Source: Caballeronia humi
GTDB lineage: Bacteria; Pseudomonadota; Gammaproteobacteria; Burkholderiales; Burkholderiaceae
NCBI RefSeq assembly: GCF_001544475.1
Contig: NZ_FCNW02000008.1
Span: 114,029 to 178,028, forward strand
Direction: 5' to 3'
Length of the DNA: 64,000 nt
Shown here: positions 8,853-18,088 of the stretch, piece by piece
How positions within the stretch are numbered: the stretch's first letter is position 1
Layout: every line of letters starts with the position of its first letter
Notes under the pieces: generated by a model
What the model was told of the DNA's origin: nothing
Database searches by the model: none
The model's input: the letters and a program-made list of their open reading frames with translations, nothing else
Made by a program: the position numbers and the translations under genes

Positions 8853-10343
8853 TCAGTTCGCCCACGGCAGCGGTGCGTCGTTCAGGCCCCAGTACATGCT
8901 CTTCTGCTGCATGTACTCGCAGATCCCGAGACGCCCCTTCTCGCGGCCCATGCCGCTGTCCTTCCAGCCGCCGAACGGCGTCGAAATCGAAAACTGCTTG
9001 TAGGTGTTGATCCAGACCGTGCCCGTTTCGAGCGCGCGGCCGAGGCGCCAGGCGCGCTTGTAGTCGGCGGTCCAGATGCCGGCGGCGAGGCCGAACACGC
9101 TGTCGTTCGCTTCCTTCAGGAGCGATGCTTCGTCGTCGAAAGGCATGACGACCAGCACCGGCCCGAAAATCTCTTCCTGGCAAATCCGCGCGCCGTTGGT
9201 CAGACCTTCGAGGATCGTCGGCAGATAGAAAAAACCTTGCTCGCGGCCGTCGCCGGTCGGGCGTTCTCCGCCGCACAACAGCGTGCCGCCCTCTTCCAGC
9301 CCGAGCGCGACATACCGCTCCACCGACTCGCGATGCTGCCCCGTGATGAGCGGCCCCATCTGCGTGTCTTCGCGCGACGGGTCGCCCACGCGCAGCTTGC
9401 GGGCGCCATCGGCGAGACGCTTGACGAATTCCTTATAAATCGAGCACTGCACGAAAAGCCGCGACCCCGCGATGCACGATTCGCCCGACGAGCTGAAGAT
9501 GCCGTACAGCACGCCGTTCACCGCGTGATCGAGATCGGCGTCTTCGAAGACGATGGTCGGCGACTTGCCGCCCAGTTCCAGCGATACCGGCATCAGCTTG
9601 TCCGCCGCCAGCCGCGCGATGCCGCGCCCCACTTCCGTGCCGCCCGTGAAAGCGATCTTCCTGACGAGCGGATGGCGCACGAGCGCATCGCCGACGATCG
9701 AGCCCTTGCCCGGCAGCACGCTGATCACACCGGCCGGCACGCCCGCTTCCTCGCAGATGCGAGCGAGCGCGAGCGACGCGAGCGGCGTCACTTCGGCAGG
9801 CTTCAGCACGACGGCGTTGCCGGCCGCGAGCGCGGGCGCGAGCTTCTGCGCATCGGAGGCGATCGGCGAATTCCACGGCGTGATCGCCGCGACGACGCCG
9901 AGCGGCTCGTGCACACTCATCGTCATGAAGTCGCCGCGCGAAGGCGTCAGCGTCTCTTCGAACGTTTCGACGCACGCCGCGAAATAGCGGAACGTGTTCG
10001 CCGCGCTCGTAACGAGCCCGCGCGTCTCGCTGATCGGCTTGCCGTTGTCGCGGCGCTGCAATTGCGCGAGCGATTCATGACGCGCGTTGATCAGATCGGC
10101 GATGCGATGCAGAACGGCCGCGCGCTGATGCGGTTTCAGACCCGCCCAGTTCGGCTTGCGCCATGCGGCATCGGCGGCTTCGACGGCTTCGCGCGCGTCG
10201 TCGGCGCTCGCGGCCGTGATCTCCGCGTTGATCGACTGGTCGGCGGGATAGAGGCTCGCGTACGCGGCGCCACGGCCGGCGCGCCACTCGCCGCCGATGA
10301 AGATATCGCTCGACGCGATCAGACTGGATTCGGGTTGATTCAT
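8853..10343 (-). CDS. Aldehyde dehydrogenase (semialdehyde-type)
   Basis: 496 aa with a complete aldehyde dehydrogenase signature: ITPWNSPIASDAQKLAPALA, cofactor loop FTGGTEVGRG, general base Glu in LELGGKSPTIVFEDAD, nucleophile Cys in SSGESCIAGSR and C-terminal TPFGGWKDSGMGREKG. It resembles betaine-aldehyde and 2-hydroxymuconic or 2-aminomuconic semialdehyde dehydrogenases. Position beside an extradiol dioxygenase favours oxidation of a ring-cleavage semialdehyde (inference). It lies 30 bp downstream of the aspartate dehydrogenase-like gene. Confidence 0.9.
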   Translation of the reverse strand: MNQPESSLIASSDIFIGGEWRAGRGAAYASLYPADQSINAEITAASADDAREAVEAADAAWRKPNWAGLKPHQRAAVLHRIADLINARHESLAQLQRRDNGKPISETRGLVTSAANTFRYFAACVETFEETLTPSRGDFMTMSVHEPLGVVAAITPWNSPIASDAQKLAPALAAGNAVVLKPAEVTPLASLALARICEEAGVPAGVISVLPGKGSIVGDALVRHPLVRKIAFTGGTEVGRGIARLAADKLMPVSLELGGKSPTIVFEDADLDHAVNGVLYGIFSSSGESCIAGSRLFVQCSIYKEFVKRLADGARKLRVGDPSREDTQMGPLITGQHRESVERYVALGLEEGGTLLCGGERPTGDGREQGFFYLPTILEGLTNGARICQEEIFGPVLVVMPFDDEASLLKEANDSVFGLAAGIWTADYKRAWRLGRALETGTVWINTYKQFSISTPFGGWKDSGMGREKGRLGICEYMQQKSMYWGLNDAPLPWAN

Positions 10344-10373
10344 TCTCAGGTTCCTTTCAGCTCGGCGCTTCGC

Positions 10374-11198
10374 TTAAATCACGCAGCGTGCCGCGCGATT
10401 GCGCAGCGCGCGGATCGCGCTGAACGCTGTCAGCGCGGAGGTCTTAGGGTTGTCGGGCAACGGCTTGCCGCTCATCTCCAGCGACATCTCGCCGAACGCG
10501 CCGCGCGCCACGATGCAATGCACGTTGCGCTCGACAGCCGGATCGGCAATCAGTCGCACGATCGTCTGATCGAGGCCGAGGCCCGCGAGCGCGATCGTCG
10601 CCGCGACGTTCGCGTTCTTCGGATAGAGCCGCGCCGCATCGCGCGCGCTGCCTTCGAAGATCACGCGCGCTTCGGTCAGCGCGCGCAGGTCGCAGAGGTC
10701 TTCGGCAGGCGTGCCGAGCCAGCCGGTCGGCGGCTTGCGGCCCGTGTAGAGCACTTCGTCGAGGCCGCCTTCTTTTGCGGCGGCGAGCGCATCGACGCCG
10801 CCGATCGCGCCCGAGAGCAGCGTGAGCGTCGCCGCGCCTTCGCCGGCCGCGTTCGAGAGCGCGTCGAGCAGGCTCATGTCGGAGAGCGCGCCGATCGAGG
10901 CGACAGCGCAGTCCGTGCCGGACTTCAGCAACGGCACGACGTGATCGACGAGCGCGCTATGCCCCGCGCATTCCAGCGCGAACTGCGGATGGCTGCTGAG
11001 CGCATCGACCGAGGAGACGACGTCCACGTCCGCGCCCACCGACTCGCGCACTTGCGCCATGTAGCGCTCGGGCACGATCACGTGCGAGACGTGCACTTGC
11101 GGATCGGCCGCAACCGCGCGATACACGGCCGAGCCGATCGCGCCGAAGCCGATCATCGCGACATCGATCGCGGCGTGCGGAGCGTGCCCGTTACGCAT
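10374..11198 (-). CDS. L-aspartate dehydrogenase family protein (NadX-like)
   Basis: 274 aa with a Rossmann NAD-binding start, [17 protein letters not shown], and the family's conserved [24 protein letters not shown] and [15 protein letters not shown] segments. Characterised members (for example those from Pseudomonas aeruginosa and Ralstonia eutropha) reversibly convert L-aspartate to oxaloacetate and ammonia with NAD(P)+. In a ring-cleavage operon it could instead handle an amino or imino intermediate (inference). The ATG at 11198 overlaps the end of the ThDP-enzyme gene by 8 bp (ATGCGTAA), implying coupled translation. Confidence 0.85.
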   Translation of the reverse strand: MRNGHAPHAAIDVAMIGFGAIGSAVYRAVAADPQVHVSHVIVPERYMAQVRESVGADVDVVSSVDALSSHPQFALECAGHSALVDHVVPLLKSGTDCAVASIGALSDMSLLDALSNAAGEGAATLTLLSGAIGGVDALAAAKEGGLDEVLYTGRKPPTGWLGTPAEDLCDLRALTEARVIFEGSARDAARLYPKNANVAATIALAGLGLDQTIVRLIADPAVERNVHCIVARGAFGEMSLEMSGKPLPDNPKTSALTAFSAIRALRNRAARCVI

Positions 11199-12858
11199 AT
11201 TCCGGCTCCTTCGGCTCTTCCTTCTTGACGGGCGGACCGGCGAACGCGGTCGCGAACGAGCCGACCGAAAGCATGTCCACTTCCACCAGTACAGGACCGT
11301 TGATGGCAAGCCCTTCGCGGATGATGTCGTCCGCGTGATCGAGCGACGAGATGCGCCGGTGCGTCATGCCGAAGCTCGCGCAGAACTGCGCGAAGTCCGG
11401 CTGGTGCAGTTCGACGAACATGCGGCGTCCGCCGTACTGCGCGTCCTGAATGTTGCGGATCACGCCGTAGCACTGGTCGTTCATCAGCACGATCATCACG
11501 TTGGCCTTTTCCTGCACGGCCGTGACGAGTTCGCCGACGTTCACCATCAGCCCGCCGTCGCCGACGAGACACACGGTCTTCGCCGCCGATTCAGCCAGCG
11601 CCGCGCCGATCGCCATCTGCATGCCCTGCCCGATGCCGCCGCCGAGCGCATGCACGCCCGCGCGCGGCTGGAACACCTTCAGCAGTCGATTGCCCCACGT
11701 ACTGTTCGAGATCGTCACGTCGCGGACCCAGTTGTAGTCGCGGCCCACCGCGCGCTGCAGCGATTCGACGAGACGCTTGTACGGTCCGAGCCCCTTCGCC
11801 ACATCGGCGACGGCGGTTTCGCGCGCGGCGGCCAGATCGCCGGCGAACTTCGGATCGATCGCGAGACGGCCTTCGAGGCGCGTCGCGAGATCGTCGAGGA
11901 CCGCGGCCGCATCGCCGTGCACGAAGAGTTCGTTGCGGTACGCGCGGTTGTCGGCGAGGGCGTCGGCATCGACGCGATAGAGCGGCTGTGGCAGCGCGAG
12001 CTTGTACTTCAGCGTCTCGTTGCCACGCAGACGCGAGCCGACGACGACCATCGCATCACACGTCTTGTAGAAGCTTTCCACTGCCGGGTGCACGTTGAAT
12101 GCGCCGAGCGTCGCCGGATGATCTTCCGGCAACACGCCGCGCCCCTGTACGCTCGTGACCACGCCAAAACCGAGCGCGACGAGCCGTTCGACCGCCGCGC
12201 GCGCATGCCGTGTGCCGCCGCCGAGCCAGAGCAGCGGACGCTTCGCGCGCACCAGCGCATCGGCGAGTTGCTCGACACGCGCGCTGTCGTGCGTGAGCGT
12301 CGTGACGTGCGGCGCGGCAAGGTCGGCGGGCCATTCGATTTGCGCAGCCTGGATGTCGATCGGAATCTCGACGCTCACCGGCCCGCTCGGCGCGGCTTGG
12401 GCGACGCGCACGGCTTCGCGGATCGTCGGCAGCGCGGTTTCGACCGAACGCACGCGGAACGCCGCCTTCGAAATCGACGACAGCATCGACAGTTGATCCG
12501 GCGCTTCGTGGATATACGCGAGGTCCTGATCGAGGTATTCGGTTTCGATCTGGCCGGTGATGTGCAGGAGCGCCGTGCCCGCGGTCAGCGCTTCGACCAT
12601 TGCGCCCGCCGCGTTGCCCGCAGCCGTGCCCGTCGATGTGAACGCGACGCCGAGACCGCCCGACACGCGTGCGAGTCCGTCGGCCATGTTGAGCGCACCC
12701 GCTTCGCCGCGCGCACCGACATAGCGCATGTTGCCGCGCCGGCCGATTGCATCGAGGATCGGCATGTTGTGGATCGAGATCACGCCGAACGCCGTGCGCA
12801 CGCCGCATTGTTCGAGAAAGGCGGCGATCAGTTCGCCGACGGTGGTTGTGTTAGACAT
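11191..12858 (-). CDS. Thiamine-diphosphate-dependent decarboxylase/synthase family enzyme
   Basis: 555 aa with the three domains of acetolactate synthase and benzoylformate decarboxylase relatives. The N-terminal Glu that activates the cofactor is in [16 protein letters not shown]. The ThDP/Mg motif [12 protein letters not shown]... to the closing Asn-Asp is near residues 445-475. It probably acts on a 2-oxo acid, but the substrate is undetermined. Both ends overlap neighbours by 8 bp (SDR upstream, aspartate dehydrogenase downstream), so the three are probably made together. Start at 12858 chosen for that overlap; an in-frame ATG 24 bp upstream is less likely. Confidence 0.88.
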   Translation of the reverse strand: MSNTTTVGELIAAFLEQCGVRTAFGVISIHNMPILDAIGRRGNMRYVGARGEAGALNMADGLARVSGGLGVAFTSTGTAAGNAAGAMVEALTAGTALLHITGQIETEYLDQDLAYIHEAPDQLSMLSSISKAAFRVRSVETALPTIREAVRVAQAAPSGPVSVEIPIDIQAAQIEWPADLAAPHVTTLTHDSARVEQLADALVRAKRPLLWLGGGTRHARAAVERLVALGFGVVTSVQGRGVLPEDHPATLGAFNVHPAVESFYKTCDAMVVVGSRLRGNETLKYKLALPQPLYRVDADALADNRAYRNELFVHGDAAAVLDDLATRLEGRLAIDPKFAGDLAAARETAVADVAKGLGPYKRLVESLQRAVGRDYNWVRDVTISNSTWGNRLLKVFQPRAGVHALGGGIGQGMQMAIGAALAESAAKTVCLVGDGGLMVNVGELVTAVQEKANVMIVLMNDQCYGVIRNIQDAQYGGRRMFVELHQPDFAQFCASFGMTHRRISSLDHADDIIREGLAINGPVLVEVDMLSVGSFATAFAGPPVKKEEPKEPEYA

Positions 12859-13648
12859 GTCGTGCAACGCCTCCAGAGACATCGATGTGACTACCGGTCG
12901 TGTACGACGACAGGTTCGTAGCCAGATAAAAAAGTGCCTGCGCCGCTTCTTCGGGACGTCCGAAGCGGCCGAGCGGAATGTTTTTCTTGCGCGCGAGTTC
13001 GGCGGTCCAGTCTTCCCAGTTCTGGCCCGGCGCCGCCTGCTCAGCGAAACGCCGCCGCCATTGCCCCGACTCGACGATCCCGATCAGGATCGAATTCACG
13101 CGGATGCGCTGTGGCGCGAGTTCGCTCGCGAGCGACTTCACGAGGCTCAATGTCCCCGCGCGCGCCGACGAAGTCGCGACCATGTGCGGCTCGGGTTGCA
13201 ACGCAAGCAGCGAGTTCACGCAGACGATGGACGGCGCTTCTGCGTCGCGCAGCATCGGGAGAAACGCGCGCGTCGGGCGGATGAGGCTGAAGTACTTCAG
13301 CTCCAGTTCTTCGCGCCAGGCGTCGTCGGTGGTGTCGGCGAAGGTCGATACACGCCCTTGCCCCGCGTTGTTCACCAGCATGTCGGTGCGGCCGAAACGC
13401 TCGGCGACTTGCGCGGCGAAGGCGGCGACGTCGTCTGCATCGAGGACGTCGCAGCGCGCCGCCAGCAATGGCGCTTGCGGAAACTGCGCCGTGAGCGACG
13501 TCTGCGCCGCATTCAGGCGCTCCGCGTTGCGCCCGCAAATCGCGACCGAGGCGCCCGCGCGCAGGAAGAGTTCCGCTGTCGCCAGGCCAATGCCGGACGA
13601 GCCGCCCGTCACCACCGCCACCTGCCCTGTGAGATCGATCTGGATCAT
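12851..13648 (-). CDS. SDR-family protein lacking the catalytic Tyr and Lys
   Basis: 265 aa with a clear short-chain dehydrogenase fold. The NAD(P) glycine motif VTGGSSGIG is at residues 14-22 and LVNNAG at 91-96. The catalytic Ser is present as Ser146, but the position 13 residues later, normally Tyr, is Thr159, and the normal Lys is Arg163 (VATSSARAG). A classical dehydrogenase should be impaired by this. It may use another chemistry, bind a ligand, or belong to a divergent active subfamily. It overlaps the IclR gene upstream (4 bp) and the ThDP gene downstream (8 bp). Confidence 0.85.
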   Translation of the reverse strand: MIQIDLTGQVAVVTGGSSGIGLATAELFLRAGASVAICGRNAERLNAAQTSLTAQFPQAPLLAARCDVLDADDVAAFAAQVAERFGRTDMLVNNAGQGRVSTFADTTDDAWREELELKYFSLIRPTRAFLPMLRDAEAPSIVCVNSLLALQPEPHMVATSSARAGTLSLVKSLASELAPQRIRVNSILIGIVESGQWRRRFAEQAAPGQNWEDWTAELARKKNIPLGRFGRPEEAAQALFYLATNLSSYTTGSHIDVSGGVARHV

Positions 13649-14505
13649 TGCAACCCCAATGACTTCATGTATTTGCTTTCCGCCGCAGGCCGGTAATTCA
13701 GCCGCCGCGAGAGTTCGCCCGCCGCGTTGCGCACCTTGTCGACGAGGCCGCTGTCGAAGAGCGTCGCGTCGATTTCGGGGCGCGGGATCGTCGTCGTGAT
13801 GACGGCGACGATGCGCCCAGTGTCGTTACGTACCGGCGCGGTGACGACCGAAATCCCCCGCTCGAACGACGACTGGCTGATCGCGTAGCCGCGCTCGGCG
13901 TCCTCGCGAACGCGCTCATAAAGCTCCTCGACCGTCTCCGGCGTGAGCTTCGTGAAGCGTTCGAGCGGCTTCTCCGGATACAGCGCACGCATTTCGTCGA
14001 GCGAGAGGTCGCCCATCAGCACGTGACCGTGTGTCGTCGCATGAGCGGGCAAACGCGTGCCGACGTTCACCTTCACCGAGCTGAAAATCGGTGCGTGACT
14101 CTGCGCCTTCGCGACGAACACGACATCGCGGCCATCGCGAATCAGGATGTGGCTCGTCAGGCCCGTGATGTCGCGCAGGCTCTCGATGATCGGCAGGCCG
14201 AGATCGGTCAGTTCGAGCGAACTCAGGTACTCGAAGCCGAGCCGCAGCACCGAAACGCCGAGCCGGTAGTTGCGATCCTTGTCGGCACGTTCGAGAAAAC
14301 CGAGCGATTCGAGCGTCTGCAAGAGACGGAACACCGTCGTGCGCGGAATCTTCAGGCGCTTCGACAATTCGGGCGCGCCCAGCACCGGCTCGCGCGGCGA
14401 AAACTCGGTCAGGATCTTCAGACCGCGTTCAAGGCCCGGCACCATGTAGTTCGTGTCGGCTTTGTCCGCATCGTCCGATGCGGCGCCGATCGTGTCGGGT
14501 GTCAT
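13645..14505 (-). CDS. IclR-family transcriptional regulator (inside the oxygenase operon)
   Basis: 286 aa. An N-terminal winged helix-turn-helix (ELSKRLKIPRTTVFRLLQTLE) follows GLERGLKILTEF, and the C-terminal effector domain contains the IclR signature around GISVVTAPVRN. Members of the PcaR/PobR-like branch respond to aromatic acids. Being encoded inside the operon it may autoregulate it, acting at the palindromes at 18435-18450 and 18718-18733 (inference). A close paralog lies at 19944-20837, so which of the two controls what cannot be decided here. Confidence 0.9.
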   Translation of the reverse strand: MTPDTIGAASDDADKADTNYMVPGLERGLKILTEFSPREPVLGAPELSKRLKIPRTTVFRLLQTLESLGFLERADKDRNYRLGVSVLRLGFEYLSSLELTDLGLPIIESLRDITGLTSHILIRDGRDVVFVAKAQSHAPIFSSVKVNVGTRLPAHATTHGHVLMGDLSLDEMRALYPEKPLERFTKLTPETVEELYERVREDAERGYAISQSSFERGISVVTAPVRNDTGRIVAVITTTIPRPEIDATLFDSGLVDKVRNAAGELSRRLNYRPAAESKYMKSLGLQ

Positions 14506-15372
14506 TCAATTGCTCCGTTGTGCATTGCCGGCCTGGCAAAACGCATCGATGAGCGTCGTGTAGGCGGCGGGTGATTCGACGTAGCCCGCATGTCCCGCGT
14601 GCGGGATCACCCGCAGGCTCACGCCCGCGACGCGCGCGATGCGCTCGCACACGGCGGGCGGCGTGATCGCGTCGTCGGCGCCGACGGCTACCGCGACGCG
14701 TCCGCGATAGCGTTGCAAGTCGGCGGCCAAGTCCGCGTTGGCGAGCAGATGCGTCGCCTGCGCGTAGCCGTGCGGGACGATGCGCGCCATGTTCCAGCGC
14801 ACCCATTCGCGTGCCGTGTCGCTTGCGTGCGCCGAAAGCATGTTCGCGCTGCGGGTATCCGCGAGACCGCGCGGGCCGAGTTCGGCGAGCATCGCGAGAC
14901 GTGCGTCGCGCTTCGCTTCGCGCTCTTCCACCGATGCCGCGCCATAGCCGCCCGCCGGCGACACGAGCAGCAAGCCCGCGACGCGCGACGCATGCCGTGC
15001 CGCGAACGCGCCGCCGATGATCGCGCCGAGCGAATGCGCGACCAGCACGCAGCGCTCGATGTCGAGCGCATCGAGCCAATCGGCGAGTGCCGCCGCGTAG
15101 TCCGATGCATCGGGCGACGCGGCGGCAACCGGAGTCGATGCGCCGTACCCCGGCGCATCCCATGCGAGCACGCGCCGCGTCGCGCCGAGCACCTCCATCT
15201 GCCGCACCCACGAAGCCGCGCCCGAACCGATGCCATGCAGCAGCACGACCGGCAGGGTGCGCAGATGCGCGGCACCTGCCTCGCGATAACCGATCGTGCG
15301 ATGCGCGGTGTCGATGCGCGCTTCGGGAAACGAAGCGAGCGCGTCGGCGTGAGTGAGGGTGTGCGCGGTCAT
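14506..15372 (-). CDS. Alpha/beta-fold hydrolase (meta-cleavage-product-hydrolase-like)
   Basis: 288 aa. The nucleophile elbow AHSLGAIIGGAFAA, oxyanion segment VLLHGIGSGAASW, acid near VGADDAITPP and catalytic His in HAGHAGYVE form a full triad. Serine hydrolases of this type (MhpC, BphD, XylF) cleave C-C bonds of extradiol ring-fission products, which fits the operon, but ester or enol-lactone hydrolysis is also possible. It directly abuts the IclR gene with no spacer. Confidence 0.82.
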   Translation of the reverse strand: MTAHTLTHADALASFPEARIDTAHRTIGYREAGAAHLRTLPVVLLHGIGSGAASWVRQMEVLGATRRVLAWDAPGYGASTPVAAASPDASDYAAALADWLDALDIERCVLVAHSLGAIIGGAFAARHASRVAGLLLVSPAGGYGAASVEEREAKRDARLAMLAELGPRGLADTRSANMLSAHASDTAREWVRWNMARIVPHGYAQATHLLANADLAADLQRYRGRVAVAVGADDAITPPAVCERIARVAGVSLRVIPHAGHAGYVESPAAYTTLIDAFCQAGNAQRSN

Positions 15373-15376
15373 GGTC

Positions 15377-15904
15377 TTAGCGCTTCAGCTTGGCGAGCGG
15401 CGAATCCGGCGGATACGTCGGCGTGATCGGCTTCGGCGCGCCGAGCATCACGCACATCAACGCGTCTTCCTCGCCGATGTTCACTTCCGTGCGATACACG
15501 CCCGGCGGCACCGAAATCAGGTCGCGCTCGCCGACGATCGTTTCCCACGTCTCGCCGTCCTTTTCGCAGATGACCTTCATTTTTCCGCGGATCACGAAGA
15601 AGATCTCTTCGACATCCATGTGGATATGGCTCGGGCCGATGTTGCCGGCGGGGATGACCATCGTCGAGAAGGTGAAGCCGCCGGCCGGAACCGTGTTGAC
15701 GTCCTTCGCCACGCCCGTGCCGCCCGTGCCGACGTAGCGCATCTGCGCGCGGCGGTACTTCGGGTCGTAGTCGGCCTGAAACTTCAGCGCGTCCCAGTCG
15801 TACTTGCGGGTTTCGAGCCGCGCGACGCGCGTGTCCATCCACTGCGCGAAGCTCGCGCCTACCGGCTGGTCCCATGACTTGCGTTCGATATCTGCATCCG
15901 CCAT
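15377..15904 (-). CDS. Cupin-domain protein
   Basis: 175 aa with a C-terminal cupin barrel. GPSHIHMDVEEIFFVIRGK carries the His-x-His and Glu ligands of cupin motif 1, and motif 2 is around ISVPPGVYRTEVN. An N-terminal extension of about 65 residues precedes it. It could be a metal-dependent dioxygenase, isomerase or sensor; the sequence does not decide. It is 4 bp from the hydrolase start and 31 bp after the SDR gene. Confidence 0.78.
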   Translation of the reverse strand: MADADIERKSWDQPVGASFAQWMDTRVARLETRKYDWDALKFQADYDPKYRRAQMRYVGTGGTGVAKDVNTVPAGGFTFSTMVIPAGNIGPSHIHMDVEEIFFVIRGKMKVICEKDGETWETIVGERDLISVPPGVYRTEVNIGEEDALMCVMLGAPKPITPTYPPDSPLAKLKR

Positions 15905-15935
15905 CGATCTCTCCTTATCAGCTAGTCTTAATCAA

Positions 15936-16691
15936 TCAATTCATGACGAAGCCGCCGTTCACCGGCAGCAACTGGCCGGTGACGAAGCGCGCCGCGTCGG
16001 ACAACAGGAACAGCACGGGGCCGTTCACGTCGTCGGGAACTTGCGCGCGGGTCAGCGCGCGGCCTTTCAGGTAGTACTCGTGGCGCTCGGCCGGCACGTA
16101 GGCGGTCGCCTCGACTTCGGTCAGGCCAGGCGCGATCGCGTTGACCGTCACGCCGTGCGCGCCGAATTCGCGTGCAAGCGAACGCGTCATCGCGATCACT
16201 GCGCCCTTGCTGGCGACGTACGCGAGCAGCTTCGGCGCGCCCCACATCGCCGTATCCGATGCAATGTTCACGATCGCGCCGCGCTTCGAGTCGCGCAGAT
16301 GCGGCAGCGCCGCCGTGCTCGCGAGCCAGGTGCCGCGCACGTTGACGTTCATCACGGCGTCCCACGTCGCGGTCGAGAGTTCGTCGGCGGACTTGCCACC
16401 CGAGTTCGTGATCGCCGCGTTGTTGATCAGGCCGTCGAGGCCGCCGAGCTTCTCCACGCTCATCGCGATGCACGCGTCGACACTCGCCGGATCGGTGAGA
16501 TCGAGCGGGACGAAGTGGGCGACGCGGCCCGCTTCGCTCAGCGATTTCGCGAGCGCCCGGCCTTCGGTTTCGAGCACATCGCCGAACGCGACGTGCGCGC
16601 CGCTTTCAGCGAGCGCCGTGACGAACGCCGCGCCGAGTCCGCGCGCACCGCCGGTCACCAGCACGCGCCGGCCTTCGAGCGCGTCACGCAT
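15936..16691 (-). CDS. SDR-family oxidoreductase (possible cis-diol dehydrogenase)
   Basis: 251 aa with an intact short-chain dehydrogenase active site: VTGGARGLGAAF near residue 13, INNAAITNSG, and the YVASK form of the Tyr-x3-Lys pair. The C-terminal VTGQLLPVNGGFV is typical. After Rieske dihydroxylation, an SDR commonly rearomatises the cis-dihydrodiol to a catechol with NAD+, so this is the likeliest candidate for that step here (inference). It overlaps the oxygenase alpha-subunit gene by 8 bp. Confidence 0.87.
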   Translation of the reverse strand: MRDALEGRRVLVTGGARGLGAAFVTALAESGAHVAFGDVLETEGRALAKSLSEAGRVAHFVPLDLTDPASVDACIAMSVEKLGGLDGLINNAAITNSGGKSADELSTATWDAVMNVNVRGTWLASTAALPHLRDSKRGAIVNIASDTAMWGAPKLLAYVASKGAVIAMTRSLAREFGAHGVTVNAIAPGLTEVEATAYVPAERHEYYLKGRALTRAQVPDDVNGPVLFLLSDAARFVTGQLLPVNGGFVMN

Positions 16692-17739
16692 GAGCCTGCT
16701 CCGCGCGGTACGCTTCGAGCGCCGCGAGATGCTGCTGGCCGCGCTGCTTGAACATGCGCCGCACGCGCGTCATGCCGACGTCGTGCTGATAAAGGAACTC
16801 GTGATTGCGCGCGTTCGGCGCCATGCTTTCGAGAACGTAGCGGTCCTGTTCGAGCACCGCCCAGTGCAGCCCTTCCAGACGATTGCGATACAGGAAGCGC
16901 CACGCGTCGCGCTGCCAGCCCGACACCTTGCGCGTGCGCCAGAAATAGACGACGCAATTGTCTTCATCGACAGGCGTGGCGAACCCGATGATCCCGAAGT
17001 TGCCGCCCGGGCCAAACTTCTTCTTGTACGGAATCGCCAGGCGCATCCAGAGGCAGCCCGTCTCGCCGAGTTCGACCCAGTCGAAATTCACGTCGCGCTG
17101 GCCAACCTTTTCGAACATCAGGCCCGTATCGGTCTTGCGCACGCGCATGTCAGCCTGCTTGTCGCCTTCGGCCATCGAATGCGACGTCGCGTGCAGATAC
17201 GCGCCGTGCATCGGGTCCATCACGTTGTCGATTGCGTACTGGTAATTGCACTTCCAGTGCGACATGCAGAGGAAGCTCGCATATTCAGCGCCGACGAGCT
17301 CTTCCGGCAGCACGAGCGGCGCCGGCTCCTTGTTCGCCTCGTCGCCGAACCAGAGGAAGATCGCGCCCGCGTGTTCCTCTACCGGATACGACTTCACGCA
17401 CTTCTGCCCTTCGAGCGGACACGCCGACACCGCCGGCACCTTCTGCACCACACCGCCGCCATCCACTTCGATGCCGTGATACCAGCACGCGACGCTGCCG
17501 CCGAGGTTCCATCCGAGCGACAGGCGCGCACCGCGATGCGGGCAGCGGTCTTCGAGCGCGTGGACCTTGCCTTCCTGATCGCGCCAGAGAACGATCTGGT
17601 CGCCGAGACGCGTGAGGCCGATCGGCGCGTTCGCGACCTGCCAGCTCGGCGCCACGGGATACCAGTAGTTGCGCAGTCCGCGATCGAGATAGGCCTGGAC
17701 CGGATCGGCTGCGACGTTGCTTGTGTGGGGGGACGTCAT
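16684..17739 (-). CDS. Rieske non-heme iron oxygenase, alpha (catalytic) subunit
   Basis: 351 aa. The Rieske [2Fe-2S] ligands are Cys66, His68, Cys85 and His88 (RCPHRGARL and ACWYHG). The mononuclear iron site is NVMDPMHGAYLH, with Asp175, His178 and His183 at the spacing known for naphthalene dioxygenase. No beta-subunit gene is present, so it probably belongs to the alpha-only class such as phthalate, vanillate or carbazole oxygenases. Electrons would come from the ferredoxin at 18089 and the reductase at 6655. The substrate is unknown; the neighbouring aromatic-acid importer suggests an aromatic acid. Confidence 0.92.
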   Translation of the reverse strand: MTSPHTSNVAADPVQAYLDRGLRNYWYPVAPSWQVANAPIGLTRLGDQIVLWRDQEGKVHALEDRCPHRGARLSLGWNLGGSVACWYHGIEVDGGGVVQKVPAVSACPLEGQKCVKSYPVEEHAGAIFLWFGDEANKEPAPLVLPEELVGAEYASFLCMSHWKCNYQYAIDNVMDPMHGAYLHATSHSMAEGDKQADMRVRKTDTGLMFEKVGQRDVNFDWVELGETGCLWMRLAIPYKKKFGPGGNFGIIGFATPVDEDNCVVYFWRTRKVSGWQRDAWRFLYRNRLEGLHWAVLEQDRYVLESMAPNARNHEFLYQHDVGMTRVRRMFKQRGQQHLAALEAYRAEQAHA

Positions 17740-17775
17740 GAAGAAACTCCGAAATCTATTCTTTGGATGCCGCCG

Positions 17776-18087
17776 TCAGTCGGCCAGCGTGCGCAGTTCC
17801 GTGGCGAGCCGCTCGGCGCTCCACGCGCTGCCCTCGGGCGTGCGAAAGCCGATGCGATTCAAGCCTTCGACGACCTGCTCGAGTTCCAGCGCGCCGGCTT
17901 CGAACACTTGTTCCAGCGCGTCGCCGAAATCGTTTTCGTACTGGGTCGGCTCGGCCTTGCGCGTTTGCCAGATGAAGTTCTCGGTTTCACCCGGCTTTTC
18001 GATGACGCCCTTGCCGGCGACGTTGTTCGGCTGCGGCGCGAGCCACGGCTTGAGTAACGGATTGAAGTTCACGGCGACCTCTCGCAT
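17776..18087 (-). CDS. Small protein with recombinase-like helix-turn-helix domain
   Basis: 103 aa from the ATG at 18087, one base after the ferredoxin stop; another in-frame start lies 30 bp upstream. The C-terminal half, VVEGLNRIGFRTPEGSAWSA, resembles the short helical DNA-binding module of serine recombinases, in which an R-T-x-x-G-x-x-W-S pattern recurs. There is no catalytic recombinase domain. Sitting between oxygenase and ferredoxin genes, it may be an accessory or assembly protein and not a DNA-binding one. Function unknown. Confidence 0.7.
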   Translation of the reverse strand: MREVAVNFNPLLKPWLAPQPNNVAGKGVIEKPGETENFIWQTRKAEPTQYENDFGDALEQVFEAGALELEQVVEGLNRIGFRTPEGSAWSAERLATELRTLAD

Positions 18088-18088
18088 G

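Noticed and set aside
8826..11228. An 800-codon open frame on the plus strand
   Set aside because: It is the antisense of the aldehyde dehydrogenase and aspartate-dehydrogenase genes. Its translation is Arg/His/Ala-rich without domains, a usual effect of GC-rich coding DNA.
11335..12921. A 528-codon plus-strand open frame
   Set aside because: It is antisense to the ThDP-enzyme gene, which has complete motifs; the plus-strand product has none.
12728..13799. Overlapping plus-strand frames across the SDR and IclR genes
   Set aside because: They are antisense to genes with clear Rossmann and HTH motifs and have no ribosome-binding sites.
16141..18057. A 638-codon plus-strand open frame
   Set aside because: It runs antisense across the SDR and Rieske oxygenase genes and shows no family resemblance.
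17776..18087. Reading the small HTH protein as evidence of a mobile element
   Set aside because: There is no recombinase catalytic domain, no att-like repeats, and the gene is embedded in a continuous operon.
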